Position numbers and translations under genes: made by a program. A stretch of DNA of 64,000 nucleotides, taken from the NCBI GenBank assembly GCA_033439265.1, contig JAVTVX010000030.1:8009774-8073773 (forward strand), in the 5' to 3' direction. Source of the DNA: Dillenia suffruticosa (lineage: Eukaryota; Streptophyta; Magnoliopsida; Dilleniales; Dilleniaceae). Shown here one piece after another: positions 33,257 to 46,370 of this stretch. How positions within the stretch are numbered: the stretch's first letter is position 1; the number at the start of each line of letters is the position of its first letter. The notes under the pieces are model-generated. The model ran no database searches, had not been told where the DNA came from, and was given only the letters and a program-made list of their open reading frames with translations.

Positions 33257-35061
33257 CTAGTAGGAAAAAGGAAGACCAATAGACAATACATTTATGTTGT
33301 ATTTACCAACTAACATAATCTATTTTTCCATGTTGGGATGCAAGCATAATAATAAATACATGTTTGAACAATTATTTGGAGATTACTTTCAATAAGAAAA
33401 GTAGCTCAATAGATGAAATGCATTGAGTTTGAAGGATAACGAGTTTGAAGGATAACAATTTTTTTAATACTAACATTGGCTTCTCGATCACTTTAACTAG
33501 TGTATCGAAAAATCTTTACTTATAATTGTACTTGCCGGTCACATGACAAGTGATTATGTATGAAACTCTGTAGAGTGATGTCTAAGACACGAGTTGTGAT
33601 CGTGAGATATACATCAAATGCCTATTATGTGTAAGTTGGAGAAGAAGGTAGTTATGCCCATAAAATTTTAAATAACAGAGAAGTTAAGGGGATGATTAAG
33701 TGAAGTTAATCAACCCCCTCCTTTCAACATCAATTCTCTGGATTAAAGGAAACAATTTTTTGGAAAGAAAACTCTAAGATTTTTCATAACACAATTTGTG
33801 AGAAAATAATTTTTCTAAGAGAGAAATTATTGGGCATCATATATATATATATCAATCGCTTGGATTTGCAGCGTTGTGTTGTGAAAAAAATATTAGTTCG
33901 ATTATTCATGATCAATAGTATGACTGATTTGGGATATTCGAGTGAAAATCAGCCACATTTTAGAGGTATATTTGAGATTTTAAAATTTTGATCATGGACA
34001 TGAATATTTATTGTATAAAACAATTGTCACACATAATAGTTCGATTTTATGTTTAGATATGTTATCAGTTAAATTTTAAAACAGTTTTGCATCCTAATTT
34101 TGTAAATTATATAATTTTAGTATACTTAAAAATTATTTAAAAATACAAACATCAAATACATAAATTATTGAATTTGTGTCGACCATAGTGAAGCATGGAT
34201 TTTCATCTTTATTGTGGCTATAATAGAGTATGTCTCTAATCCACATTAAGTATTACTTTTTTTTTATCACTACAAGTGTTATTTTATAAAATCAAAAAAT
34301 ATTAATTATTTCCTTCCATTTTTTAGTCCTCTCTTTATTATTTTTATTAATTACTCAATTATAGTATGATAAAATTATTACCGACAAGAATTCGTCATAA
34401 TAATATTGTAGCTCAACAATTAGTCAACAAAAAGAATTTCCCCCTTTTTAGGACATGTGTAAGAGAAAAATAAGAGATAATACGTTAAATTTTTACCCCT
34501 TTCAAAATTATTTTGCATCCGTATTTTACCTCCAAATTTTTTATGAGGGTAATATTTTATCCAACAGTGAGGGTAAATATTATCTAGAGGAAGATAAGGT
34601 AAAAGGAGGGACAAAAATGAAATAATTTTAATTCTATGAAAAATTAACTTAATGTGTTTTGGCTTAGACCGAAAAAAATTGAATTTATTTTTTCATAGAA
34701 AAAATTTAAAACTAATATATTTAGAAAAAAAATAAAAAATTTTAAGGTTTTTTTTTTTTTTGGGAATGAGAACATTAATATGTTTATTTTTAGATATGGA
34801 AAACTCGATTTTAGTGAGAAAAAACTTAAAACAAATATATGTGAAGGAAAAGTGTGGATCAAATTGATTTATTTAGAGAGATAAAATTAATCTATTTACT
34901 TTTAGAGTGAAAAAAATTTTGATAACAAAAAACATGTTTGAATGAGTCAAACAATCAATCACCTTAAGTCAGAGTATCGGGTTCCATGGCAACATCTCTG
35001 CATGTTAAAATGAGTCAAACTATCAATCATCTTAAAAGCTCAAGTTTATTTAGCTTAGGTA
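33257..35061. other. AT-rich region, probable decayed copia LTR and unassigned DNA
   Basis: No gene is recognised. The first part is where the 3' LTR of the split copia element should lie, but no second copy exists in the window to define it. Purine- and T-rich tracts around 34640-34920 produce short frames that look like composition only. Confidence 0.4.
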
Positions 35062-35348
35062 CACTATAAAATTAAAGCACTATCTCGATAGCGACATTTA
35101 TTGTCGATAGATTTTATCAACGCTTTTGTGAATCTTTATAGATGATAATGATTAAAACCATTAGGAATAGTATATATTTTTCTACGGTTTTAAAATGTGT
35201 ATCGGGAAAAGATTTTTAACCATGGCTATAGGTAGCATAGCGTTTGTATAAATAATAGTTTATACTTACGGATATTAACGCGTCTATATTTACATATCCC
35301 TATTCTTATGACTATAACTTGTGATCGGTAAATATAGATTTTGTAGTG
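35062..35348. mobile_element. CACTA-like MITE (287 bp)
   Basis: The left end is CACTATAAAATTAAAG, and the right end is ATTTTGTAGTG, complement CACTACAAAAT. Internal words resemble CACTA MITEs (AGCGACATTTATTGTCG near the left end). The flanking three bases (GTA and ACG) do not match, so a target duplication is not supported. Confidence 0.5.
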
Positions 35349-36690
35349 ACGATATGAAAGCTGTCTGTATAGCTAATGTGTATACTTATGTTAAATGTTA
35401 CTTAGTAAATGTTAGTAAATGTTACTACCAATTAGATCGGATGTCAATAAATTTATTATCACGTGCTATCATTAGTTAAAAATATTATTTTTTGTCATTA
35501 AATTGGATTTGACCTGGAAATCGGATGAAGATTAGAGTTTTTATTATAGAATTGTGATTTTATTATAAAATCAATTATATAGATCCTAAATATGAATTAA
35601 AAGAAATTATAAATATTATATAATATTCAAAATTAATAAATAATGTATTATTATCATCTATATTATCTAATAATTAAAAATAAATTATAACACTATATTA
35701 AATAAATTAGTAATATCATTGCATTATTAAAAATAATAATTTTAATTATATTAATTAAAAATAAGAATATTATAAATTTACTATTCCGCGCATAATATTT
35801 TATTACTACTATATTACTACATTAGTAATAGTAAATATTACTATACTACAAGTATCACCACACCAAGTAAAAATTACTATTATATTACTACATTCCACAT
35901 ATCTTATTACTACTATATTACCACTACTACTATACTATTAGTAAATATTAATATTTTATTACTACATTGTAGTTGTAGTAAGTATTACTATACTATAAAT
36001 ATCATGACACCTAGTAAAAATTACTACTATATTACTATATTTGCACATCTCTTGTTACTATTATATTACCACTACCACTATACCACTAGTAAATATTACA
36101 TCTATATTACTACATTGTTACAGACGTCTCAACCATATATAATATTATTTTATTATTACTATATTACTATATTAGGTAAATATTATTACATATTTAACAT
36201 ATGTAGCATAATGTTATGTTATTAGTACTATATGGTAAATATTACTACTATATTACTACATTATATTATATATTTTTGCTTATTATTACTACATTTGGTA
36301 TTAACATAAAAATTTATTATCTTATTTTAAATAATAATATTAATTATATCATCATACTTAATTTATATTTCAAAATTTTTATTAATAAGGAATGTGGTGG
36401 ATATTATTTAAATTATTAATATTAATTACACTGAATTTAAATTTATATTTTAGATTTTATAATTAAGCTATAAAATATATTTTAAATTTTATAATTAAGA
36501 AATAGTAATATTTTATTATAGTAATAGTGATAGAATAGAGAAAAAAGGAAAAAGGAAAAAAAAAGAAAAAAAATTGAGTGAGGGTGAGATAAGGAAAACA
36601 AAGAAAGGTGTTCTAGCGAGATTGGGAAAAAAAAAAGAGAGTGATAGAAAGAAAAAGGAAAAAAAAAAACAACAGACTGAATAAACACTA
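35349..36690 (+). repeat. AT-rich block, copy A
   Basis: Very AT-rich, with recurring TATTACTACTATATTACTA words. It is homologous in order and orientation to 46780-48165: for instance AAAATAATAATTTTAATTATA near 35730, GGAATGTGGTGGATATTAT near 36390 and GAGAAAAAAGGAAAAAGGAA near 36538 all recur there. It ends in a purine-rich tract and passes into the GC-rich repeats. No protein is recognised. Confidence 0.75.
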
Positions 36691-36693
36691 GGC

Positions 36694-37010
36694 CCGAGTG
36701 GCTATGCCGCCAATGCAAGAATGCATGCGTGCACGGTTGTGCCGTGAGGGTCGATGCGGCTGTGCCTTGCATGCAAGAATGCATGTGTGCGCACGCCAGC
36801 GCTGCTAGGCCATGGGGGCCGAGGTGGCTGTGTCGCACATGCAAGAATGCATATGTGCATACGCCTGCATGACTGTGCCGCGGGGGCCTGCGCGGTTGTG
36901 CCGTGCATGCAAGAATGCATGCGTGCGTATGCCTGCACGGCTGTGTTGCGGGAGCCCTCAAGGCTATGCCGCGCATGCAAGAATGCATGCGTACGTACAC
37001 ATAGTTACGG
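36694..37010 (+). repeat. GC-rich tandem repeat array A (68-bp unit)
   Basis: The word ATGCAAGAATGCAT starts at 36713, 36771, 36839, 36907 and 36975, giving spacings of 58, 68, 68 and 68. The unit also holds GGCTGTGCCGCG and GCGTACGCCTGCAC-like parts. GC-rich DNA stands out sharply from about 80% AT flanks. Open frames across it on both strands are by-products of repetition. Confidence 0.9.
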
Positions 37011-37039
37011 GAATTTTAAAAAAGTCAAGAAATAAATTA

Positions 37040-37370
37040 TATAGGTAATGTATATTATAACAGAGTAACACTTATTATTATCTTACTATCTACACATTAT
37101 TAATACTATTACATATATATATATATGTAATATAATAAGTAATATTATTATTATATTGATCTATTATATCATATTACAATTATATCACTATGTATTACTA
37201 TAATATTATATTATATTTTTATAGGTAATGTATGGAATAGAGTAACACTTACTATTATATTACTATATATTAGAGTGATATATTATTACACATTATTAAT
37301 GCTATTATATATATATATATATATATATAATACAATAAGCAATATTATTATTATATTGATCTTTTATATG
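37040..37370 (+). repeat. AT-rich tandem array, first part (about 185-bp unit)
   Basis: The word GGTAATGTAT...AGAGTAACACTTA begins units at about 37042 and 37225. Each unit continues with TACACATTATTAATRCTATTA, an AT dinucleotide run, and AATAAGTAATATTATTATTATA. The array is split by the solo LTR and resumes at 39858. Confidence 0.75.
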
Positions 37371-37375
37371 ATATT

Positions 37376-39852
37376 TGTAACACCGACCCTCGGTGTATTC
37401 TATAATGAATTTCATTTCATATATATATATATATATATGATGTTTCTACTACTACGTTCATGAATTTTCACAAAAAAAAATGATGATATTTTACGGTAAA
37501 ATATAAATCGGATCAATTTTGACTCAAAGAGATTCAAAATCTTAATTTCACATTAAATAAATTTAATTAGGTCTAATATAAGATTTTGGGCTTAGTGTGT
37601 AATTATGAAAATTTTAGGGGTCAAATTATAATTTTTATAAGTCAAAGGACTTGTTAGCAATTAACAAAACTTAAATGAAATGTGACAAGTGTATTCTTGT
37701 ATTAAACAAGTGTTATAGTGAGGAGGACACGTGTTGGCCAAATGGAGATGAGAAAGGCAAGGTGGGCCAATGAGAACGCCTGCACATTAAAAAAAAAAAC
37801 ACATGTAATAGTCAAAATGATCCTATGGTTTAGGTTAATTGGAGATTTGATCCTAGGGTGGTGAGTTATTAACACAATAATAAAAGAAGAAGGCATTATA
37901 ATGTTTATTCATTCTTCCCAAATTCGTGAGAACAAGGAGAGAAGCAAGAAAGGAAGACAAAGAAAGTGAGGTAAGAAATTTTATCCTGTTTTACTTTAAA
38001 TTTTATTTCTGTCTGTGACTTCATATCTGTTTTAAGGCATCTTAGAGCCAGAATTTGAAAATGCGCTAGTTATATGAATTGTAGATCTAAGTCTTATCTT
38101 TCCAACAAGCTAAGAATAACAAAATTTTGATGCCTGTGCCAAAAGTTATGGCACTTTTCCTGAAACTCAACATAGAAGCGTCCTGTTTCGAACCTTGACA
38201 GTAGTGAGTAAAAACGACTACCCCTCTCCAGTCTTAGTTTGAAGAAACACAAAACATGAAAGTTATAGATATACTCCTTGCCTATAACATATAAAAATTT
38301 CAGCCATTTCGCATGAGGAAATTGAAAGTTATACAATTTTCCTAAAAACTGTATTGACAGAAACTGTATGTTTCACTAAAACGTATCTGTCCTGCTCATG
38401 AATTTTGTTCAACCCCTTCCAGACATATTTGGATAAAACTCTAACACGAAAGTTGTAGATCTACATCTTAGTTATAAAATGTTAAAATTTCATTAGACTT
38501 TGGTGAGTAGGATGAAAGTTATAGTTTCTGCACAAAAACTGGACAGAATCTGAAACTTAAATATGGCTATAAAAAATGAGACTTACCGGGAATTCTGTGA
38601 TTTGAATCTGAGGAAGTGTGCAAAATGAAAGTTATAGTGCTATCCCTTAGCTTTAAAATAAGATAAGAATCATCGGATTTGGACTGGTATAACCAAAGTT
38701 ATAGTCTGTTTTCCATGACTGCGCAGGTTAAAAATCTGCAGACTGCTTGTCTTCCTAAGAGTTATTTAAGTTGAATGGAGGGAACACTTGATTTACGCTT
38801 TGTAGAGATATTGGGGAGTGCGTTATCCTCCTCTAACTGTGAGTGGGATGAACTATTTTTGACTTTAAATGAGAAATAGTTTTGATCATGATTTTATAAA
38901 TGAAATTTGAAATGTGATTTAGAAATGCTTTAGTGTTTGTGGCATGTCTTGAAATGTTGTTCGGTAAAAATTTGCATCCTAATATTATAGTTACTTGATA
39001 GTACCTTGTTTTTACGAGTAAGAATTCATGAATGATGACATATGGCACATGTGTATGATTATGGGATGGTGTATAGTGGCTATAGCACACTCCCTACCAC
39101 GGTATTGAGCGTTTACCCAACGGGGTGACGTGATAGGGTAACACGGGAGCAGGGGCTTGAGTCCCCTGTCTCTGTTCAACGTATCCAATAGACGAACACC
39201 ACGTGAGGACCGTGTCAACACCAAGGGAAGGGGGGAAAATATATGTGTTTTATTCTTATGATATTTTGGCGGCCCCTTGGTGGATTTTACCCTAGTTAGT
39301 CCAAACTATAGGTAGAATATGTTTTTGACACCCCATTGATGCATGATTGATGATAAGAATGCCTATTATTTTGAATTACATGATATATTTGTAAAGGAAT
39401 GAAATATAAATTTGAAAATGATATTTTGACTTGCCACTCTCACAAATTCATTTATTGTCATTATATAGTCATTGCACCTCACTCACTGAGTATGTGAATT
39501 ATACTCACCCCTCATATTAATATTTTCAATTTATCTGTATTTGACATACATTGAGATACTATCCCACGAGTTTTATTGAGAGACGCTATCGGGTAAGTGA
39601 TCATATCCATTCTTGTTTACAATTGGACAATGCATATAAATATTATATGTAAATTGGAGGCAGATGTTTTAAAGAAAATTTTTATTGAAAACTATCTTTT
39701 TTTTCTTCTGCTATATGATTTTAACTTAATGATATCGAGTAGGGTCATAATATTAGCCTTGCGTCATCTCGATGTGCGAGTAGGGCATACCCGTGCCTCA
39801 AGGAGTCGCGGCGGCCTATTCGCGTGCCCGACCTACGGGTCGGGGCGTGACA
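37376..39852 (+). mobile_element. Solo LTR (2477 bp) of a Tekay-related gypsy family
   Basis: It starts TGTAACACCGACCCTCGG and ends GGGTCGGGGCGTGACA, flanked by the perfect 5-bp duplication ATATT (37371-37375 and 39853-39857). No primer site or internal sequence follows, so this is a solo LTR left by LTR-LTR recombination. Its last 1.1 kb matches 56920-58020 closely. A conserved hairpin lies at 39150-39168. Confidence 0.95.
39150..39168 (+). other. Short hairpin conserved between solo LTRs
   Basis: CAGGGG, loop CTTGAGT, CCCCTG. The same stem with loop TTTGAGT is at 57318-57336. Confidence 0.5.
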
Positions 39853-39857
39853 ATATT

Positions 39858-40600
39858 ACATTTATATGAGTACATATAATTATAATATTATAATATATTT
39901 ATATATTATCTTTATAGAGATAATATATGTTGTAACAGAGTAAAGTTTACTATTATGTTGCTATATATATTGTTAACACTATTACATATATATATATATA
40001 TATATATAATATAATAAGTAATAATATAATTATATTATTCTATTATATGATATTACAATCATATCACTATATATTATTATAATATTATATTATATTTATA
40101 TATTATTTTTATGTAGGTAATATATATTGTAATAAAATAACACTTACTATTATGTTACTATATATTAGAGTGATATATTACTATACATTATTAACGTTAT
40201 ATTTATGTAGTATTACATATTTATATATATTATATAATAAGTAATATTATTATTATATTGTTCTATTAAAACTATATCACTATATATTACTATAATATAA
40301 TATTATATTTATATATTATATTTATATGGGTAATGTATATCATAATAGAGTAACACTTATTATTATCTTACTATCTACACATTTTTAACACTATTACATA
40401 TATATATAATACAATAAGTAATAATATTATTATATCGATCTTTTATATGATATTACATCTATATGAGTATATATTACTGTAATATTATATTATATTTATA
40501 TATTATATTTATGTAGGTAATATATATTGTAATGGAGTAACACTTACTATTATCTTATTATCTTACTATGTACACCTTATTAATACTATTAAATATATTT
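39858..40600 (+). repeat. AT-rich tandem array, second part (about 190-bp unit)
   Basis: Units begin with (G)GTAATATATATTGTAAT...GAGTAACACTTACTATTAT near 39916, 40114, 40328 and 40516. They are the same unit as at 37042 and 37225, so the array once was continuous with about six units before the solo LTR inserted. Confidence 0.75.
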
Positions 40601-41022
40601 ACAATAATAATATTTTTAATTTAAATAAAAAAAATATTATTATTATTATTATTTTATATGATATAAGGATATAAATTTATTAAATTATTTTACAAATTTT
40701 ATTATATACGATATGTATTTAAATTAAATAATTAATTTTGTCATTTATATATTTCTTATTCATGAGTAACTATTTTTTACATCAAATACATCGGCTTCCT
40801 CCCACTTCCTCCTCCTCTTTCATCTTTGGTGCCATTTCCTAGCGCCAAGAAAAGAGGCGCCAAAAGTTTGGCACTTATACTAATACTAATACGTATTTGT
40901 TTTGTTGAATATTTAGATTTAGCGCCACAAAAAAAATATTCCCTAATAATTAATCTTTCTCTTTCTCTTTCTACAATGATTGTTTATAATAAAATTAATA
41001 AGTAGGTGGTAAATATTAAAAT
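40601..41022. other. Unassigned AT-rich DNA with a GGCGCC hairpin
   Basis: No gene is seen. Near 40835-40865 TTTCCTAGCGCC...GGCGCCAAAA forms an imperfect inverted repeat, and AGCGCCACAAAA recurs at 40920. It may be part of a decayed DNA element. Confidence 0.4.
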
Positions 41023-41030
41023 GTTCAGAG
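41023..41030. repeat. 8-bp target site duplication (left) of hAT element 2
   Basis: GTTCAGAG; the partner at 46665-46672 is GTTCCGAG, one mismatch. Confidence 0.85.
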
Positions 41031-41470
41031 TAGGGGTGTTAAGATACCCGGTAGTGTCACAGGTACCCGTGACACTACCCGATCAAAGCCCGAGCTCGAG
41101 TTCGGTCAACTCGAGCTCGGCTAGTCTTACATCGAGCTTGAGCTGGATCCCATAATGTGTCAAGCTCAAAGGCTCGTCAAACTACCCGATAAGTGTGAAA
41201 TTACATATATGTCCTCGCTCATAATTCTAGAGGTTTAAAAAATTTGAAGGACGAAAATGTCTTTTACCTTTCATTTACCCTAATCTCATTCTCATTGCCC
41301 ATTCTGGAATTAGATCATGATTCACAAATGAAGGTTTCCTCTCTCCATGGTGACCTAGCTCTCGCCTCTCGACCTCAAATCGAACCTAAAGTTGTGTATG
41401 CGCAACAGAGACCTTGTTCTCCTCTCCATCGGCGCTGCAATTTCACTGCTCAGAGGTTGAATCGAAGGTA

Positions 41471-43082
41471 AACTCTCTCTCTCTCTCTACGGCTCTCTCT
41501 CTAGGGTTTTTGATTTTCTGCACGTGATTGACCATATGATTTTATTTCTCGCCTCTCGACGTCGAATCAAAGTTCAGGTTCTGTGTGTGACGAAGATCCT
41601 ATTCTCTCAAGGTAAACTCTCTTTCTGTCTCTGTCTCTGTCTCTCTTTCTCTCTCTCTGGGGTTTTTGATTTTCTACAATTGACAGACCATATGTTTTTA
41701 TTTCTCACCTCCTTCATGCTCTGTTTTGTTGTGGGTTTTCTCTAGATTTCACTATTCATTCTTTTTACACCTGAAATATTGGGAAAATGTGAGTTTTCTC
41801 TAGATATTGGTGACTTTCAGAAATTGCTCGTGACCTGTAGCCTCAAGCTTAAGAAACTTGGAATTCCTTGCAAGCATGTAAAAAATTCTCTCTTTCTATT
41901 GCCTTGACATCTGTCTTTATAATTGCTTGCATTTGTTTGGGACAATATTCTGTTAAAGTAACTTGCAGATCACTCACTGGATGCCCATACAGAATACCAA
42001 TAGAAAAGAACATAAACTGGAAAAATTAATAAGACTAAATAAATAATTTTTTTGCGTGATTTAGATGTGATTAAGAAAGTGGGTATCATGTGAGAAATTA
42101 TAACCATGTTTTCCGGTCTTTCTATTATGTTTGTTGTCCACAAAAATCCCTTACTCTTTGTCTTGCTTGTTCTGCCTTTTTCTTTTTTTCTTTTTTTTTT
42201 CACACCCAATGCTAAAGTTGAGCAATCTTGGAATTTTGAGAAAATGCCTAGAAGAAATGTCTAGTTGCACTCTGCCTGCATGCGGAGGAGAAATGGTGAT
42301 TGGAAACAAGGTTTTCTTGTCAATTAATATTCAGGATATGGAAAGTTGGACTTTTGAATTAGTAGATTGACATTGGATTTGGGAAAGATGATTATAGTTC
42401 ATTGACTATTGATTCAGAGAAATCACAGTAAAATTTTCAAGGTTTGTACTCCTCTCCCGTTTAAACTTTCCTTAATCTCAGGCTACTCATTTGCAATTAA
42501 CTTGGAAAGTGTCCTAAATGAAATGCACTTCTATTCCCTTTCTCTTTTGCTTGGTAAAAATGGGTGGTCGGAGTGTAGCACTAAGCTAAGGGCTTTTGTA
42601 GGGCATTACTATTCATTAGTGTCGAAATATCCTTAATTTTTCTATTGATTTGAGGTGATATAAAGTAAATAGACACTTCAGAATACCAATAGAAAAGAAC
42701 ACAAATCAGATAATCAGAATACCATGGATGCCAATAATTATACATAACTATTATCCTGTAATGATAATTATTTAAATATCTTAATGTATCTTAATGTAAT
42801 GTATCTTATCCAATCATTCTTGATTTTGATTTTCATACATAACTATTTTGATTTTGATTTTGATTTTAAATATCTTAATGTATCTTAATGTAATGTATCT
42901 TAATGTAATTATACATAACTATTATCCCTTCCACCATTCATTTTTCATTTTCATGCATTATTATCGAATCATTCTTGATTTTGATTCTTGATTTTGATTC
43001 TTAATTCTTTAACTCCAACTGTTTTGTTTTTAATTTTTGATTATTTTAATTTTTGTTTTTTCTGTTTGTTCTTAATAGAAGA
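41471..43082 (+). other. 5' leader and intron region of hAT 2, no coding domain
   Basis: CTCTCTCT-rich tracts follow two AAGGTAAACTCTCT sites near 41467 and 41610, both good splice-donor wording, which suggests alternative or duplicated leader exons. The rest has no recognised coding domain. Around 42770-42990 TATCTTAATGTAATG and GATTTTGATTTT words are locally repeated. Confidence 0.5.
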
Positions 43083-45265
43083 ATGGATCCAAAAGCAAGT
43101 ACAAGTATTGGTAGAAAGAAAAGGAGAACTGAATCTCAAGATGTTGATCCAACTGAATTCTAGCCTACACCTATTGTTGCATCAACTGGTTTTACTATGC
43201 CTGTTGTTCAAGGAGGACAGAATGTGCAAATCCCATTTCAAAGTAGTGATGACATATCCATTCTGATAGAGGTATAAATTGAACAATGGACCAAGGGAAT
43301 GGAGGAGGAAGAAGGACATGGTGGTGAAGAAGAAGGAGATGATGATGATGATGCTGAAGAAGAAGGAGATGGTAATGAAATGACGCTCTACATGCAACTG
43401 AAGTCTCTGAAGATGATCCTTTTGGAGAGGAACAAAGGGAAAAAAAATCATGGGTTTGAGAACACATTTCTTCAATTGGTCTTGTAGATAGTGTTGAAAA
43501 GGTGAAGTGCAATCATTATGATTCAAAGTTGAAAGTACATGAAACTAAGTCAACAAGCACCTACATCAGACACTTAAAAAAGTGTCGATAGTTTGTGGGG
43601 AAGATGAAAAGTTCACAATCTACACTTATCAACTTTCAACCAATTGGAGTTGTGGCACCTTCTAAAGGTCCTCAAATTGTTTCTTCCAAGTTTGATATGC
43701 GGAGAATGAGAGAGGTAGCTGCACACTGGATTATGATGCATGAGCATCTATTTAACATTGTAGAAGAGGAGGGGTTTAATATAATGTAAAGGCATGGGAT
43801 GCCAGAATGGAAACCAATATCAAGGCAAATAGAAAAAAATGATTGCATGTTGGTATATGAGACTGAAAAGAAGAAATTGAAGAATGTACTTGCAAATATT
43901 GCAAAGATTAGTTTAACAACCGACCTTTGGAAGTCAAAGACCCAAAAAATTGGGTACATGGTTGTAACAGGCTATTGGATTGACCGTGATTGGAAATTGC
44001 AAAAGAGGATTTTGAACTTTGTCAATATTCCACCGCCGCATACGTGTAGAGAAATTGCAGCCACTTTGTTCAAATGTGCCAAGGAATGGAAAATTGAAAG
44101 CAAAGTGTATACCGTATCGGTTGACAATACCTCAGCAATGACTTGGCCATAACTATTATGAAAGAAAACTTCTCAAGTTATAGCAAGTTGATGTGTGATG
44201 GAAAGATTTTTCACGTACGATACTGTGCACATATTTTGAACCTATTGGTTCGAGATGGGTTTGGAGAGATTCGTGATGTTGTTGAATAAATAAGGGATAC
44301 GGTTTATTATATCGATCGCTCAGAGGATAGGGCAATAATGTTCTCTGAATGTGCAGCTGAAATAAACTTGGTTGGTCCTGGAAAAAAATTAATTAATGAT
44401 TGTAAAACCCGTTGGAACTCAACGTTTGAAATGCTGAGATGTGCTTATGATTTTCGTGTTGTTTTTCCTCGTTTTAAAGAGCAAGATCCTAGATATATTT
44501 ATTGTCCATCAGTGGAGAATTGGGAGAGAGTTGGTAAGGTTTGCAAGGTGTTTGAGTATTTTAAATCTGCTACATTGCTGCTTGCATAAAAAAGATGTTG
44601 GATGAAAAGGTTTATGATTCAGATGATTTTATTGCAAGAATGGTGGAAAAAATGAAAATCAAATTTGATAAATATTTGGAGGAAGTTAATTTGCTTATGG
44701 CAATAGCAACTGTCTTAGACCCTACAAAGAAACTAATTTCTGTTGAATATTATTATGAAGTCATGGTAGGAGAGGATGTAGCCAACCAATATGTTAACGA
44801 GGTGAGAAATGTGCTATATAAGTTGTATGATGAATACCCTTCTGCTGAATCCTTGCACGGCAACGACCCAGCTTCATCATCCCATACGAGTTCTTCTACT
44901 CCGAGATCAGAATTACCACGTGATACTGATGCTGGACTTGAGGATTTTGTTAGGAAAAAATTTGGTACACGTCCTCAAATCAATGAATTAGATGATTATT
45001 TAGCCAAACTTCCTGAAACAAGTCGGATAAGGATGAGAGTTTGGAGTAGTGGAAGGTCAATAGAGTCACTTACAAAGTTTTATCTTAGATAGCTTGAGAC
45101 ATATTAGCCATTCCTCTTAGTACAGTAGTATCGGAGGCTACATTTAGTGCAGGAACACGTGTGATAGACACATATCATGGTTCTTTAGCTCTAGAAACAA
45201 TTCAGGCACTCATGTGTGGAGGAGATTGGTTGCAAAAATTTTATGAGATTAAAAACAAGACAAAG
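43083..45265 (+). pseudogene. hAT transposase (BED finger, RNase H-like core, C-terminal dimerisation domain)
   Basis: MDPKASTSIGRKKRRTESQD starts at 43083. An acidic stretch follows (GGEEEGDDDDDAEEEG, 43320-43365). The BED finger reads KCNHYDSKLKVHETKSTSTY, then IRHLKKC (43500-43590); the second zinc Cys of CxxC is Tyr (TGT to TAT). The core shows ISLTTDLWKSKTQKIGYMVV, GYWIDRDWKLQKRILNF, SVDNTSAMTW and CKTRWNSTFEMLRCAYDF. The dimerisation domain is AIPLSTVVSEATFSAGTRVI, DTYHGSLALETIQALMCGGD, WLQKFYEIKNK before a donor-like GTAAA at 45266. This layout resembles the plant RICESLEEPER/DAYSLEEPER type. Stops and frameshifts (43168, 43786, 44152, 44288, 44587, 45090) inactivate it. Confidence 0.9.
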
Positions 45266-46370
45266 GTAAATATTAATTTTTGTTAAACAATTAATATATA
45301 TTTTGCTAATATATTGATTTTTGTTATATGCAGAAAGATATCCTTATGGTGAATGAAATTCTGCTGGTACGTCTGACAAAAAGTAAGTAAATAAGTGTAT
45401 TTGATGATATTCTTTTGTTTAAACAATTGAACTTATGTTGGATTCTGCAGTAGCTTTCAAATACATATCAAGCATTTTGATAACTTGCATTTCCTCATAA
45501 ATAGCAAGATAGAACAGATGATTTTCTACCATTTGTTGTTGCTGATGTTTGCTTTGTTGGATATTACGAACTAGATTTCCCAATGTTAAAGGGTTAGTCT
45601 AGCCCCACTAGATAGAACATAAGGATATCCTCCATGATCCACATCAATCATTGATTGTAGCAGACATGCATTGGACAACACCATTTAGCATATCTTTCCA
45701 CGCACAACCACTTCCAATCCTTGGTCTGCAAATTTGTTGGCTTGCATAAAATTTGATGAAATTCTTTTGCTCAAACAATTGAACTTGTGTTGGATTCTGG
45801 AGTAACTTTGAAATACAAATTATGTTTTCGATTCAGCTACTACCGTTTTTGTTTTTCCTTGTTTGACAAATAAGGTTTTCAACCATTTTGTATTATTTGG
45901 TGTTGCCCTTTCCTAAACACTAATTTACTAATTTTCCCTCTATTTAGGATGATGCGCCAAGGAAAACATGACAAGGACCTCACCTTGGGGCTGGAGCTCC
46001 TGTACTTGCTCACACATAAAATGCTGTGGTCTTCTATTATTTCTATTATATTCTGAAAGTTGTCTAGAAAAATTTTATTGTTCTTGAATATTTTTGTTTT
46101 TTTTTAGCTTAAGGAGTTAAGTAATGCTTGAGTTGATTTTTGGCATTACTGATGAGATGCAAAGATGATGGCATAACTTGCTTTTTCCCAACATATTTTC
46201 CTTTTCTGAATTGGCTTGAAGCTTCAGTAGGTTTATTGAATTTCAAATATGCCCATCTTTACTATTTACCTTGAATTCAGATTTTATGACATAACAAAGC
46301 CAACATAAGAATTAGCAATCTTTTACAGTAATCTCATGGATTAAATAAGTGAATAATGACACTCAAGCTC
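45266..46370 (+). other. 3' region of hAT 2
   Basis: A probable small 3' exon begins after TTGTTATATGCAG at about 45334 (KDILMVNEILLVRLTK). Two stretches near 45400-45440 and 45765-45800 repeat CAATTGAACTTRTGTTGGATTCTG, a direct duplication about 360 bases apart. No other gene is seen. Confidence 0.5.

Noticed and set aside
35059-35351. 3-bp target duplication for the CACTA-like MITE
   Set aside because: The flanks GTA and ACG do not match; only the terminal repeats support the call.
36482-37048. Overlapping long reading frames on both strands with repeated MHSCM/HARM peptides
   Set aside because: They are translations of the 68-bp GC-rich tandem repeat, open in several frames at once; no known domain and no gene context.
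41244-41745. Independent host gene exon near a CT-rich leader
   Set aside because: It lies inside hAT 2 between TIR and transposase and has no conserved domain; a transposon leader is the simpler reading.
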